Assembly (NCBI GenBank): GCA_031769625.1
Contig: JAUIMM010000570.1
Span: forward strand, 1,054,001-1,118,000
Length of the DNA stretch: 64,000 bases
Source of the DNA: Taudactylus pleione
Taxonomy: Eukaryota > Chordata > Amphibia > Anura > Myobatrachidae
Direction: 5' to 3'
In this document: positions 22,201 to 30,502 of the stretch, one piece after another
How positions within the stretch are numbered: position 1 is the stretch's first letter
How the letters are laid out: each line of letters opens with the position of its first letter
Notes under the pieces: generated by a model
What the model saw: the letters and a program-made list of their open reading frames with translations, nothing else
Databases searched by the model: none
Told to the model about the DNA's origin: nothing
Position numbers and translations under genes: made by a program

Positions 22201-24180
22201 GATGCACAGATCAGAAGATATAATCCCATAGTGATGATTATTGATGCACAGATCAGAAGATATAATCCCATAGTGATGATTATTGATGCACAGATCAGAA
22301 GATATAATCCCATAGTGATGATTGATGCACAGATCAGAAGATGTAATCCAACTTTATAATCCCAGTGATACATTATATTGTTGCCAGCCACTACTGTACA
22401 AGTAACTAAAATTCCAACAATGATTATTACAGAGAGCATGTGAATGTGAATGGACGGATTATCTGCATTGTGTCCTCATGGTACAAATATAAGTGTGTAA
22501 AAACAGGCATTATTACTTTTCTGTAATCCTGCAGTTTAATTACACCAGGGGTTCCCAAATCCTATCCTCAAGGCACTCTGACAATCCAGGTTTTAAGGAT
22601 ATCCATTCTTGTGCATAGAAGGTATAATAAAACTAATTGAGGTACTAATTAAGTTACCTGTGCTTAAGTATGGATATCCTGAAAACCTGGACTGTTAGGA
22701 TGCCTTAAGAACAGAGATTGGGAACCGCTGAGTTACACCAATGAAGCGGCCTAGACGTAAAGAATCACATTTTTGTTGAATGGATGGGACAGCCATGAAG
22801 TATCAAGTTTATCTGAGAACTGTAACATATATATTTTATCTATGCTTTAACTATAGCTCCAGTAAATGTTGATTTATTTATTTTATAGCAGAATATTCAT
22901 TTTACCTACGGGTGATCGCCTACCCACATTGCTTCATCGTGACGCAGGGTCGGGTGTTTGGATTATCACTCATTATTATTTCAGTTGGATGTTACTACAT
23001 ACTTTGTATGTGGAAAAGACTGACAAGATGCTGGGGAACGTCCTAGCATTTTCTTAGATTAGATTACACAGGAGCCTGATTAGTTTCATATAAGAGAAAG
23101 CATTTATACACTGTTCATTCTTCCTATGTTTTTCCAGGTTGATCCGTCGCTCCTCAATTCCCATTCACTGTAATTCATTTCTCTTACCGAAACCATTCTC
23201 TCAGCACCTGCACTTCTGGTAATATTAAAGTATCTACTGTCCAAATGCTAACACAAGATAGGCTAAATGACATGACAAGTAATCACTTCTATACCCAAAT
23301 ATACACTGGCTGCATTCCATGGGAGGACATTGATGGTAGACGGTATAAAAGTGAACTGCTTGGGAACGGCAAAACAAATGAGAATGCAAACAACAAACCA
23401 AAAAAGAAATAAGGGTAAAATAAAATACATACACTGGGAATGGTAATGACTTGCGTCTGATCACCCTATGAGAAAAAAAGCAAAGAAATAAAAGTTACTA
23501 AGTGAGAGATCTACAGAAATGGGGAAAAACTAGACATAAAAGGAAGGTGGAGACACATTGGGGGGGTTTATGTATATACCACCAGTCGATCACTTTGCTA
23601 ATAGCAACCAACTCGCTGTCCACTTTCATTTTCTAAATTGTACTAGAACATTACAATATAATTGGTTGCTATGGACAATAGCATATCTATACCAAAATAA
23701 ATAAATCAGGAGTATACAGGTATATCCATTCATAAGCTGTCTCCCAAAGCACCAATACAACAGCAAATTATAAATGGCGGCATTATATAGATTTAAAAAC
23801 CGAAATGACGCCATCCACTTGGTGAAGACGAAGCGCATTTGTGCGCCCTAACTCACAATGGCCACAAACCGCCATCTCCATCGACGAAGCGGAGACCGCC
23901 ACCTACACGCCAAGCCCATACATGGAGGCTCGCCTACCGCGTGTTCCTGGCAGGAGACATACAGGACAGAAAATAACTCTGCTGAGTATCCTCCATTCAA
24001 GATGTAATCCTGAGGACATTACCTTTTGTACGCCGCCATTCTCTTCCACCAGCGGAGGCAGGGTGTTGGTGTTGTTATTGGATGATGGAGGCTCCGCATT
24101 GTATCTCCGAAAACAGCAGAACAACGAGCTAAAGATGCTTCTGTTCCGCTGCTTTTTCAGGCTGATGTTGCATTGGGAAA
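7129..24180 (-). CDS. CTDSPL: CTDSPL, small C-terminal domain phosphatase 3 (exons 2-8, exon 1 outside)
   Basis: Overall gene entry; the exons are listed separately. The product belongs to the FCP/SCP family of Mg-dependent HAD-fold phosphatases. It removes phosphate from Ser5 of the RNA polymerase II CTD, acts with REST to silence neuronal genes in non-neuronal cells, and is linked to Rb dephosphorylation (family knowledge). The seven exons join to 755 coding bases with phases that fit exactly. All are bounded by AG/GT. The human long form needs about 76 more bases, about 25 codons, for exon 1. The DLDET catalytic loop lies in exon 4 and VDNSP in exon 7. CTDSPL is preferred over CTDSP1 and CTDSP2 because exon 2 reads [14 protein letters not shown] with [10 protein letters not shown], and because the GDQ..VI.IPS microexon is present. 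No frameshift or premature stop was seen. Introns are 0.6 to 8 kb. Confidence 0.93.
7308..8832 (-). mobile_element. Tc1/mariner transposon, one end truncated
   Basis: The left end is complete and starts at a TA (7306-7307) with CAGTCAGGTGCATAAATATT. The inner inverted repeats match across about 95 bp: 7434-7530 with AGGGGCCAAAAGTAATGGGA, against 8738-8832. The right copy stops at the point equivalent to about 7430, so its outermost 125 bp are missing. It lies in CTDSPL intron 7 and makes up over half of that intron. Confidence 0.9.
7560..8569 (-). pseudogene. Tc1-like transposase, inactivated
   Basis: Three pieces on the minus strand (8569-7943, 7942-7757, 7787-7560) together make a Tc1 transposase of nearly full length. 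A helix-turn-helix region ([13 protein letters not shown]) and an RPGRPR AT-hook precede the DDE domain. WTDE gives the first Asp, [11 protein letters not shown] the second and SPDLNPIEH the Glu. A stop codon near 7943 and a frameshift near 7780 break the gene. The usual GSVMVW-type motif is degraded. Confidence 0.9.
8833..9493. other. CTDSPL intron 7 remainder, nothing recognised
   Basis: Unique-looking intron sequence between the truncated Tc1 end and the GC-rich minisatellite. Confidence 0.5.
9497..9850. repeat. C-rich minisatellite beside an exon
   Basis: Degenerate units of about 35-45 bp are built from CCCGCAGGCAYGCCCAGGCCGACAC-like words, interspersed with CTCCTCCCACGACCAGCC. The transcribed CTDSPL strand is strongly G-rich. 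The array ends close to the exon 7 splice donor. Confidence 0.8.
9866..10051 (-). CDS. CTDSPL: CTDSPL exon 7
   Basis: The exon has 62 codons, starting [15 protein letters not shown] and ending SYIFHPENA, with acceptor TTTTAAG and donor GCG|GTGAGT. It carries [20 protein letters not shown] and the conserved VDNSPASY loop that helps form the HAD active site. Compared with human CTDSPL only a few residues change, for example Q for R after GVF. The reading frame stays open for 124 codons past the donor into the adjacent minisatellite. Confidence 0.96.
10052..11236. other. CTDSPL intron 6
   Basis: No gene or clear transposon was recognised. A short partial palindrome around CACTGAGGCACTTTGCACC and CATGCCTCAGTGAGGTC (10540-10580) may be a decayed MITE. 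Confidence 0.5.
11237..11329 (-). CDS. CTDSPL: CTDSPL exon 6
   Basis: Thirty-one codons, [18 protein letters not shown] through [10 protein letters not shown], with acceptor TCTTTTAG and donor AAG|GTGAGT. The FTAS(L)AKYADPV region, completed by exon 7, is a hallmark of SCP phosphatases. Both ends are phase 0. Confidence 0.97.
11330..12596. other. CTDSPL intron 5, part downstream of mir-26a
   Basis: No repeat family or coding frame recognised. Confidence 0.45.
12597..12666 (-). ncRNA. mir26a: mir-26a precursor hairpin
   Basis: The plus strand at 12639-12660 is the exact complement of the 22-nt vertebrate miR-26a-5p, which starts UUCAAGUAAUCC. Downstream on the minus strand, after a 17-nt loop, CCUAUCCCCGAUUACUUGCA (12601-12621) folds back on it. 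Over 27 positions only three are unpaired, and the stem extends through CCCAG / UUGGG at its base. miR-26 hairpins are hosted by introns of CTDSPL, CTDSP1 and CTDSP2 in vertebrates (established knowledge). The orientation matches the host gene, so co-transcription and processing from the intron are expected. The star arm differs from mammalian mir-26a-1 in its central bases. Confidence 0.97.
12667..13907. other. CTDSPL intron 5, part upstream of mir-26a
   Basis: No second hairpin, gene or defined transposon was recognised. The 13200-13480 segment has an imperfect inverted arrangement of GGGCCCACAC and GTGGGCCCAC words suggestive of a decayed palindromic element. Confidence 0.45.
13908..13964 (-). 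CDS. CTDSPL: CTDSPL exon 5
   Basis: Nineteen codons, [19 protein letters not shown], with acceptor CTTCTAG and donor CAG|GTACGT. The exon follows HSSFK of exon 4 in phase 0. It continues the phosphatase core just after the catalytic loop. Confidence 0.97.
14690..14820. mobile_element. palindromic MITE with CCAATCAG arms
   Basis: Inverted arms ATAGCAACCAATCAGCTTTGAGG and ATCTGATTGGTTGCTATAGG surround TATAAAATGATAGG. It is a close relative of the longer copy at 28177-28360 and lies in CTDSPL intron 4. Confidence 0.75.
15179..15280 (-). CDS. CTDSPL: CTDSPL exon 4 with catalytic DLDET
   Basis: Thirty-four codons, [18 protein letters not shown] to [11 protein letters not shown], acceptor TCCTAATAG, donor AAG|GTACCA. 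The DxDxT signature DLDET (15214-15200) supplies the nucleophilic Asp that becomes phosphorylated and the Asp acting as general acid/base. Both are present, so the enzyme should be active. Confidence 0.97.
15281..16256. other. CTDSPL intron 3, 3' part
   Basis: No gene recognised. An inner stretch near 15540-15610 repeats GTGCCTCATGCCTCTGTAA words seen near 10550, so a shared low-copy repeat is likely. Confidence 0.4.
16257..16552. mobile_element. dispersed element with CCTAACCC core (copy 2)
   Basis: GGTCGGGATGCTGCCCATC at the left mirrors CGACAGTCGGC...CGGGATGCTGAC at the right, around C-rich TAACCCTCCCCTAACCCCC text. Same family as 1640-2025. Confidence 0.6.
16846..17010. mobile_element. 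palindromic MITE, GGGGTAAATTTAC family (copy 2)
   Basis: GGGGTAAATTTAC and GTAAATTTACCCC ends enclose GATGGGAGTTCTATTTAAGA and its complement as outer stems. GTTGCCCATAGCAACCAATC forms the inner arm. The arms are nearly perfect, which suggests a young copy. Confidence 0.85.
17011..17939. other. CTDSPL intron 3, nothing recognised
   Basis: No coding frame with homology and no clear repeat. Confidence 0.45.
17940..18400. repeat. poly-C tract and G-rich degenerate tandem repeat
   Basis: A C run broken by single A, G and T (17940-17980) is followed by degenerate units of GGGGCAGGCAGTGCTGGGGG (18110-18400). Many GGG runs lie close together on the plus strand, so G-quadruplex formation is possible. 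No gene is supported. Confidence 0.6.
18545..19080. promoter_or_regulatory. GC-rich, CCAAT-containing promoter-like region
   Basis: This is a locally GC-rich segment of about 0.5 kb inside CTDSPL intron 3. It has CpG clusters (CGCCGGGGGCGGTG at about 19020-19034) and three ATTGG boxes at 18846-18850, 19007-19011 and 19035-19039, the reverse of CCAAT. GC box plus CCAAT spacing resembles a CpG-island promoter. Against this, many repeats here are also GC-rich and no first exon is obvious. Confidence 0.3.
19195..19375. repeat. 46-bp satellite, first block
   Basis: About four copies of a unit containing ATAATCCCATAGTGATGCAT and TTATTATTGATGGGCAGATC. The same monomer recurs at 20655-20731 and 21122-22360. 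Confidence 0.9.
19376..19797. other. intron sequence between satellite and MITE, nothing recognised
   Basis: Contains TACCTTTTCCTG... and CCTGTTTGGTATTCCTGTCC-like pyrimidine text but no supported feature. Confidence 0.4.
19798..20117. mobile_element. TIR element, GTTGAGTCTCCGTTATCCAA type
   Basis: The left end ACGTTGAGTCTCCGTTATCC is matched at the right by GGATATGGGAGACAACCTGT in inverted form. The repeated TTTTGGATAATGGAATATT and TTTCGGAATATTTGGATA inside are typical of small pogo/Tigger-like derivatives, but the assignment is tentative. Confidence 0.6.
20655..20731. repeat. 46-bp satellite, second block
   Basis: Nearly two monomers, cut by the element that begins at 20732. Confidence 0.85.
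20732..21121. mobile_element. TIR element inserted in the satellite
   Basis: TAGTGTTCCC at the left and GGGAACGCTA at the right form a 10-bp terminal inverted repeat. The interior is GC-rich with the palindrome CTCTAGCTCCGGCGGG / GCGCCGGAGCTAGAGAGG and two GGGCAGGGCGCTTTTTGCC repeats. The satellite continues on both sides (GCATTATT and ATTATTATTGATG), so this is a clean insertion. A related right end occurs at about 34125-34141. Confidence 0.8.
21122..22360. repeat. 46-bp satellite, main array with higher-order repeat
   Basis: About 27 monomers of GATGCACAGATCAGAAGATA + TAATCCCATAGTGATGCAT + TATTATT. A run of five distinguishable monomers starting at 21486 repeats almost exactly from 21713, a higher-order unit of 227 bp. 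Toward the right end the monomers shorten to about 43 bp by loss of one ATT. Confidence 0.92.
22546..22730. mobile_element. palindromic MITE, CAGGGGTTCCCAAA family (copy 1)
   Basis: CAGGGGTTCCCAAATCCTATCC pairs with AGAGATTGGGAACCGCTG at the other end. Inner arms CAGGTTTTAAGGATATCCAT and ATGGATATCCTGAAAACCTG are nearly perfect. A second copy is at 58405-58575. Confidence 0.85.
22731..23432. other. CTDSPL intron 3, 5' end, nothing recognised
   Basis: Ordinary intron sequence. No repeat family or coding frame was seen. Confidence 0.45.
23433..23465 (-). CDS. CTDSPL: CTDSPL exon 3, 33-nt cassette exon
   Basis: Eleven codons, [11 protein letters not shown], between acceptor CTCATAG and donor AGT|GTATGT. 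Mammalian CTDSPL has the same 11-residue insert, which is present only in the longer isoform. The exon is phase 0 on both sides, so skipping leaves the frame intact. Its conservation at this size in a distant vertebrate argues that the alternative isoform matters. Confidence 0.92.
23561..23706. mobile_element. divergent palindromic MITE of the GGGGTAAATTTAC type
   Basis: CTAATAGCAACCAACTCGC and ATTGGTTGCTATGGACAATAG are opposed around a short centre, with GGGTTTATGTAT at the left and AATAAATC at the right. It is older than the other copies. Confidence 0.6.
24023..24180 (-). CDS. CTDSPL: CTDSPL exon 2
   Basis: The acceptor is a long T run followed by CCAG. Two bases complete a codon begun in exon 1, then 52 codons follow: [20 protein letters not shown], then [13 protein letters not shown] and [13 protein letters not shown], donor AAAAG|GTAATG. 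This N-terminal region precedes the catalytic domain. SLKKQR and FCCF are shared with human CTDSPL, and the CC pair is a likely palmitoylation site. The Ser/Asn-rich linker is the most diverged part of the protein. Confidence 0.95.
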
Positions 24181-25783
24181 CTGGAAAAAAAAAAAAAAAA
24201 AGAAAGACAAGAATAAAAGCAATGTTAAGGACGCAACACGAAGACCAATACAGGACAGAGAAAGTTCCAATTTACGACAGGATTACAAGCTTTTTGTCAT
24301 TTATCTATTTTTTGCCAGGACTGCAGAGGAATGGCAGGGTGACACTGAACGATGCATTTACATTTCTGTGGTCAGGGTCCCTTTAAGAGGCTGATCAGGC
24401 CTTTCTACCCTCCAACTACAAAGCAAGAGAACCTCTCTGACCTAGGCAGCAAAGGACATTCTCATCTCAGAAGTGTAATCACAAACAACAATCTCTAGGT
24501 GGTGCTGGTCCACAACATGTGTTTGGGGTCCTGAGGACAGAGTTTGAGAACCTGGGGGCTAGGGTAAGGATCAGGCATTTGGGGAAGGGTTAGGGTTAGG
24601 CTTCTGGAGGGGACGGTTAAGGTTAGGCACTAGATGAGGGAGGGTAAGGCTACGGTTAGGTTTTAAGCTCTAGGTGGAGGGTATGGGAAGGGTTAGGATT
24701 AATAAAAAAAAAAACAAAAACAAAAAAAAACACATGTTGACCATATGTGTGTTGACCATGCAAACCTGTCAAACTTGTCAGTTGACTTTTTTTTTGTCTG
24801 TCGACTTAATGCATTTCAACCAACTGGTGTCGAACTACTGACAGTCGAGCCTTTATACCACACCCATATCACATGGGGTATAGTTACTAAGTGGTGACTT
24901 GTTAAAGCGACCACTTCCCATCATTTCTAAGCCACAAATTTAAAAGGGCAATTGCTTTTTATATCAAATCATGCAGTGTTCTGCTATTAAAAAGTATTGT
25001 CATTTTAAATAATCCCCTTGGAGTCACCTATAGAGTAGTGACTGTTTTGCCTTGGTGGCTTATTCCGGTCATTGACCAAACCAGGTTTTAGGTGTGAGTA
25101 AGCCACTACTTATTAAAGAGACACGGTTCTGAAATTCGGTTTATGCTACGAAGGAGATCCTGCAGCCAATGATACAAGAATCAGATCAAGTTCCCCCATT
25201 AGAGATCCACTAAGAGTCTTGCACAGCAGTTAGGTCTCTGAGCTTTCCCCTGACCGGCTGACTATCCTGGCACAGACACCACGGCTTATTATGCAGGTAC
25301 AGTGACAGACAAGCCAATGAGTGTAGGGGTACAGGTCTAGAATATCACTGCAGAACACACACTAAGGATATTTATAAAAAATACCATGAAGTATAATGAA
25401 GGGAAAAAAAAGTAAAGTTATATAACTGTATATAAATCAACTTTGGCACATCATAAATAAGTTTATTACTGTGTAAGGTATATTGGTACTTGTATATTAA
25501 ATAATGTATGGAAACGCAGACACTTCAACCAAAGCTTTGGAACGGTTCCAGTCTTCATTTATCCTTATAATGCTGTTACTGCCCGTGCCCTGACCCGTAG
25601 CCGGGTACCTGGTAACAAATATGTGCAGGAGCTGGACCATGAAATGACTGCGTAAAGCTGGTAACAGCAACAGTCGCTATTTCAGAATGATTAACTCTTC
25701 TGAGAGATCTCAGGAAGACTATTCAGTAGCTACACATAAGAACATATGAGGAGCTAGAAGAAGGGAAAAAAAAAAAAAGAGAG

Positions 25784-25789
<6 letters not shown>
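24181..25789. other. presumed CTDSPL intron 1, start
   Basis: No gene. At 24560-24690 there are GGTTAGGGTTAGGC-type words, a fragment of the telomere-like dispersed family. GTTTGGGGTCCTGAGGACAG at about 24523 and GGTCCTCAGGACCCC at about 61460 share another dispersed sequence. Confidence 0.45.

Positions 25790-25839
<50 letters not shown>
25790..25839. repeat. (TA)n microsatellite
   Basis: About 25 uninterrupted TA units adjoining the palindromic element that follows. Confidence 0.95.
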
Positions 25840-25841
<2 letters not shown>

Positions 25842-26264
25842 TGATCGGAAGGAGGCACTCTGCAGACTTTCATCAGAATAAAACTAAGTCCTTTATTCCA
25901 TTCCTACGGCGTTTCGGGGTTACCCCCCGTCTTCAGGGACAAGCAATACAGACTGACACACAACAAAGACAAATATATACACAACACATATGCAATTAAA
26001 ACATGGTTATCATACTCACCGGGTACGCGACGGACACATGAGCCGGAGCAGGAAGCGGGTCCTCAGGCGGCAGCGTGACACAGGTGAGTATGATAACCAT
26101 GTTTTAATTGCATATGTGTTGTGTATATATTTGTCTTTGTTGTCTGTCAGTCTGTATTGCTTGTCCCTGAAGATGGGGGGTAACCCTGAAACGCCGTAGG
26201 AATGGAATAAAGGACTTAGTTTTATTCTGATGAAAGTCTGCAGAGTGCCTCCTTCCGATCACCA
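25840..26264. mobile_element. 425-bp near-perfect palindrome
   Basis: GGTGATCGGAAGGAGGCACT at the left is exactly complementary to the right end. The arms extend about 190 bp each, with only a few mismatches, to a short central spacer around 26025-26085. Conspicuous words are GGCGTTTCGGGGTTACCCCC and its partner GGGGGTAACCCTGAAACGCC. It is a foldback element without coding capacity, and the high arm identity suggests recent activity or gene conversion. Confidence 0.9.
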
Positions 26265-26344
26265 TTTATACAAGGGTTTAATTTCCCTGGATGTGCACCG
26301 CAGCAGGTCAATAACAATTAACCCTTGGAGTGCCGGGCTTATTG

Positions 26345-26346
<2 letters not shown>

Positions 26347-26389
<43 letters not shown>

Positions 26390-26402
26390 TATACATACAT
26401 AT

Positions 26403-26437
<35 letters not shown>

Positions 26438-26440
26438 TAC
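26347..26440. repeat. compound TA / CATA / CA microsatellite
   Basis: (TA)n passes into (CATA)n and then (CA)n. Open frames across it encode only dipeptide runs and are not genes. Confidence 0.95.
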
Positions 26441-26458
26441 TCCTGCACATAATGAGCC

Positions 26459-26873
26459 TAATGGGGGGCATCTACTAGACGACTTTAGCAGGCGATTGAA
26501 CGATAACGTTCAATCGTTTAAAAATAGTTTGCAAATCATGCAGTAATTGTTTCTAACGATGAACGATGCGCGCTCCCGCTGCTCGTTTGATAGTCTCCTC
26601 CATCGACTGAACATACAGGTCAATTTCACTTGATCGCTTTCATATCGCTTGGAGATCGCTTACACATCGTTCATGCTGAACGATCAAACGATGAACCACT
26701 CCCTGACACTCCCAAGCCCACTACAGCTGAAAGCTGTCATTCACAGATTGAAACAACATCGTTTATCGTTAGATCGTTTGCAAATCGTTCAGAGTGGAAG
26801 AACAAATTTCAAGGGAAAATCGTTTAGAGGTTGGACAGGGATAAAATCGTCTAGTGGATGCCCCCCTTTAGAT
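26459..26873. mobile_element. palindromic MITE, GGGGGGCATCTACTAGACGA ends
   Basis: The right end TCGTCTAGTGGATGCCCCCC mirrors the left. The interior is built from repeated CGATCGTT/AACGATC words (AACGTTCAATCGTTTA, ATCGTTCATGCTGAACGATC). Confidence 0.8.
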
Positions 26874-27714
26874 GTAGCTTGGGCAACCAATAGAGGATCA
26901 GACTGTAAACGTACTGCAGTAAAATATAGAACGGCTCTTGGGCTTCAAATACTGAATAGTTTAAATAAATCTAAAAAGTCAAATTTCGAACAGAAAATCC
27001 TGCATCAGACATCATTGATGATTATCAAATACAAGAGTTATTCAGAAGAAAAACAATAAAATCGAACCTTCATCTCATCAGGGACCTTGAATTAATTCAC
27101 TGATAAGAACGAGCCTCAATATACAGTACATGATCTAATACTACTACTTGATTAATAACAGGCCTGATATTCTGAGGACACACAGTCTAATAAAGAGGTA
27201 AGCAATCAGAAAATGATCTTCTAACCATTCACATTGGTCCGGGGAGCCGGCTGCGGGGACAAATAAATGTGGAAGCGTGCATGGGAGAACCTACATGGGG
27301 GAGCAGACAAGAGATATAGGAAGCGAATGTGGGGGAACAAGTAAAATGTGGAAGCATAAAATATGGTGTAGAAGAGAACCAGAAACAGGTGGTGCACAAG
27401 GAGGACTCTTCCGCATGACTAAAGGCTACGTCACTCATGTAACACACACATTTCTCCTTGCATGACGTGAGCTACGTTTGGGGCAGAGATGTGTCTTCAA
27501 CAGTTACATTTTAGATCTGCACCAGCCAAGGATAAGGAGGGGGTTAAGACTTACAGCCCCAGCTGAACACTATTAAAATAGGGAAATGCAGTCATTAATT
27601 GTATGGAAAGCGGCTACATCACTGTTACTGGCTGGGTAAGATACAAACTAACGCACAGATGCAGACATTACGTGCACTGGACTCACTGTACAGGTTGGGT
27701 ATGAATAGCCAGCG
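26874..27714. other. no gene recognised
   Basis: Purine-rich text around 27230-27380 (GGGGGAGCAGACAAG, GGGGGAACAAGTAAAATG) but no defined repeat or coding frame. Confidence 0.45.
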
Positions 27715-28062
27715 GATCACATCCCGATGCAGGAAGCCCAAAGGTTCAGAATCCCAACGGGGTGGTAAGTACCCTAACCCTCCCCCCCCCCCTCCCTCGG
27801 TGGTGCCTAACCCCCCCCTTTCCGCACCCTAAACCTAACTTCCCCCTGGCTGTGCCTAACCCTAACCCCCACACACACAGCCTAACCCTAATCTCCCCCT
27901 GGGGGTCCCTAAACCTAACCCCTCCCATTACCCGGGCTAAGTGTAATACTTACCCATATACTTACCTTGGGGATGGCGGGAGTCGGTACCCTGATGTCTT
28001 CGGTATACCGGAGTCGGCATTATGCCGGGCGTCGGGATTCCTGGGATCCTGTCCGTCGGCGT
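27715..28062. mobile_element. dispersed element with CCTAACCCTAA core (copy 3)
   Basis: CATCCCGATGCAGGAAG...CAGAATCCCAACGG at the left and GTCGGGATTCCTGGGATCC at the right bracket C-rich text with repeated CCTAACCCTAACCCC. Confidence 0.6.
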
Positions 28063-28176
28063 GTTAAACGTATCCCCACTGTACATGTATCTCACATTCT
28101 GCAATATCGCTATGGAAGATAGTATCTGGGATAAAACTAATGAGGCTTCTACGGCGTACAACAGATCAATTGTGCG

Positions 28177-28360
28177 TAGGGGTTTATGTATCAAGCAGTG
28201 AAAAGCATGGAGAAGTGGAGCCCCTGGCGAAGTTGCCCATAGCAACCAATCAGCTTTGAGGAAGCATTTATCAAATACATCCTATAAAATGATAGGCAGA
28301 TGCTGATTGGTTGCTGTGGGCAACTTCTGCAGTCTTCATTGCTTGATAAATCTACCCCTA
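28177..28360. mobile_element. palindromic MITE with TAGGGGTTTATGTATCAAGC ends
   Basis: The right end GCTTGATAAATCTACCCCTA mirrors the left. Inner arms are GTTGCCCATAGCAACCAATC and GATTGGTTGCTGTGGGCAAC. Longer version of the copy at 14690. Confidence 0.85.
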
Positions 28361-28922
28361 GGCAGCACTGCCTGCCCCCGCACCAGGACATAATATAACC
28401 AGGTAAAGCAGGGGAGCCTAGCAATCTCCCTGTTCCTCTCATTCAGGGTCCTGAAGCAGAACTGCATTTCAACTTTCTGCCTGTGATGTCTCTGCGTTAG
28501 GAGTGGGCAGGGCTCACGTTCCCGAATGGAGAGAGCGACAATGTGTATATTAATACGGGTTTACTGTGCATGAAATATCAATTAATCATATTTACTACAT
28601 CTGTAGAATGATCCCTTTGAAGCTTTAGATACAGTAGCTTGAATACACTGGATTTATTTTATATACTCAAACTTTTGAAATATTTATAAACGTTACCTGC
28701 GACTTACTGTCAATAAATCCACTTTATTCACATTACTGTGTAAATATTTGCGGGCTGGTGGCGAGTGGTAACAATTTTTTTTTTTTTAAATATTCTTGCA
28801 CCGGAGGCCCCCGGATCAGGAGATCCACCGCTGGGTGAGCATTTACCAAAATGATCTTAATCCAAAAGGCAGAATCTCACATTCCTAGCAAAGTACAGAA
28901 CATTAAAAGGCACAGAGGCTGC
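28361..28922. other. no gene recognised
   Basis: AT-rich sequence without identifiable structure. Confidence 0.45.
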
Positions 28923-29182
28923 GTAAGCCAGGTACACACTGAAGCGGCGGTCCGATGTCCAGGGCGATTTGTATTCAACCTGGACATTGCATGATTTCCA
29001 GACACACAACGATGTAATGAACACCGAAACGATTACTCCTTCCGTGCTTCGTTAATATGTATGGTGCCGCAGGTTATATCGCATGCGACTGCAGGAGGGC
29101 ACAAATTGGGCATACACACTGCACTATAGTTACAATTTTTCCAAATCGGGGCGATATCACACCAGTGAGTATCTGGCTTTAG
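28923..29182. mobile_element. MITE with TAAGCCAGGTACACACTG ends
   Basis: The right terminus CAGTGAGTATCTGGCTTTA is the imperfect inverse. Interior palindromic words such as GCGATTTGT / CAAATCGGGGCGA are eroded. Confidence 0.65.
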
Positions 29183-29326
29183 TCTTCCTCCAATAATGTT
29201 CTCACAGCGACCTTACAATGACGTGCACATTACAGGCTGTATCCGGCACGCTAAAAGGTTATAGGATCCTTCCCTGAAACATGTTCCGCATGATGGGAAG
29301 ACAAGAATGACTATGCAACAGGGGTA

Positions 29327-29462
29327 TTCAACATGCTGATCTACAGCTGTTGTGGAACTATCCATCCCAGCATGCCCTAACAACAAAACTGTGGCAGGTC
29401 ATGCTGGAATGTGTAGTTCCACAACAGCTGTTGGGCTGCATGTTGAATACCTACTGTATATC
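29327..29462. mobile_element. small palindromic MITE around GTTGTGGAACTA
   Basis: GGTATTCAACATGC ... CAGCTGTTGTGGAACTA on the left and TAGTTCCACAACAGCTG ... GCATGTTGAATACC on the right are nearly exact complements around CCCAGCATGCCC. Confidence 0.85.
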
Positions 29463-30502
29463 ACAGATGAGCATCCACTGAGGCTCCGCGCCATACTACT
29501 AACGCAGGTTTTTGTTTTCATTTTAGCGAATGCTGGTGTGAACTCCACACAACAGATCCCTACATCCTTATGACGGATCAAATATTATTTAACAATTATG
29601 AACAGGATAGGAAACATACTAGAAAAATACAGGTGCCTGGAAATTCTGCACCAATACGGCGCAATAGGTCATCGCAATCTAGGGCTACGTGAAACAACAA
29701 CGGTAAATGTACGGAACACTGGCATTTTACAATATTAAAAAGTATTTTTGGCAGGCAAAGCAAATAACAACTTGCACACGCTGGGACTTGTAGTTCTGCC
29801 ATGGCTGAAAAGCAGCAAGTTGCCTGGCCCTGGTCTACATAATGAGATAAGAAACCTTTAAAAATACTTCCTGAATTAATTTCAGGCACTGATGACTCAG
29901 ATGACACTAATGTTACTCTGCCACTAGGTGGCACCGCTTCCCTAAAGACCAACTCCTGTGCTGTGAAATTAAGAGGGTGTTGGCACAGTACATACATAAA
30001 TATATATGAAACCTTAATTACTCATAATTACCATGTTCCACCAAAGGTCTTTGGCACTGATGCTTTGCTTTATTTTTATTTCCAGCTGGATTCAAACAAA
30101 CAAAGCACTAATGCGGAAGCAGGAAGGAAGGCAAGTGATTAGGTGATGCCTGGTGGGGAGCCTTTGGAGAGGTTCTGTGTGCCTGCAGTGTGAGGTTATC
30201 TATAGATCACCACACAGCAGCAGTAAGAGCTGTGGAATTCCAGCAGTGGGGGGAGAATGTGGGGAATCACATTATACAGGCTGCTGCCAGGTGATGAAAT
30301 ACAGCTAGGAGACCTGTGCCTGAGACCGTGTGTGATGGATTATTGTGCATTCTATTCTCTGTATATTGTTACCACTAATTGCATCTTTAGAGATTGCCGG
30401 TTACCGACTGTCCACTTCACTCATCTCACCAGCCTCCGATTATCAGAGCCTCACCTGGCTGTGTATCCTCATAGTATACACACACAGGAGCAGGGAGAAA
30501 CC
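29463..30502. other. no gene recognised
   Basis: One short imperfect hairpin (CAACTTGCACACGCTGGGAC / GCAGCAAGTTG, 29770-29825). Open frames here show no family resemblance. Confidence 0.45.

Noticed and set aside
24023..24180. CTDSP1 or CTDSP2 as the identity of the phosphatase gene
   Set aside because: The SLKKQR..SI and [10 protein letters not shown] segments and the 33-nt GDQ microexon fit CTDSPL. The other two paralogues differ in these regions.
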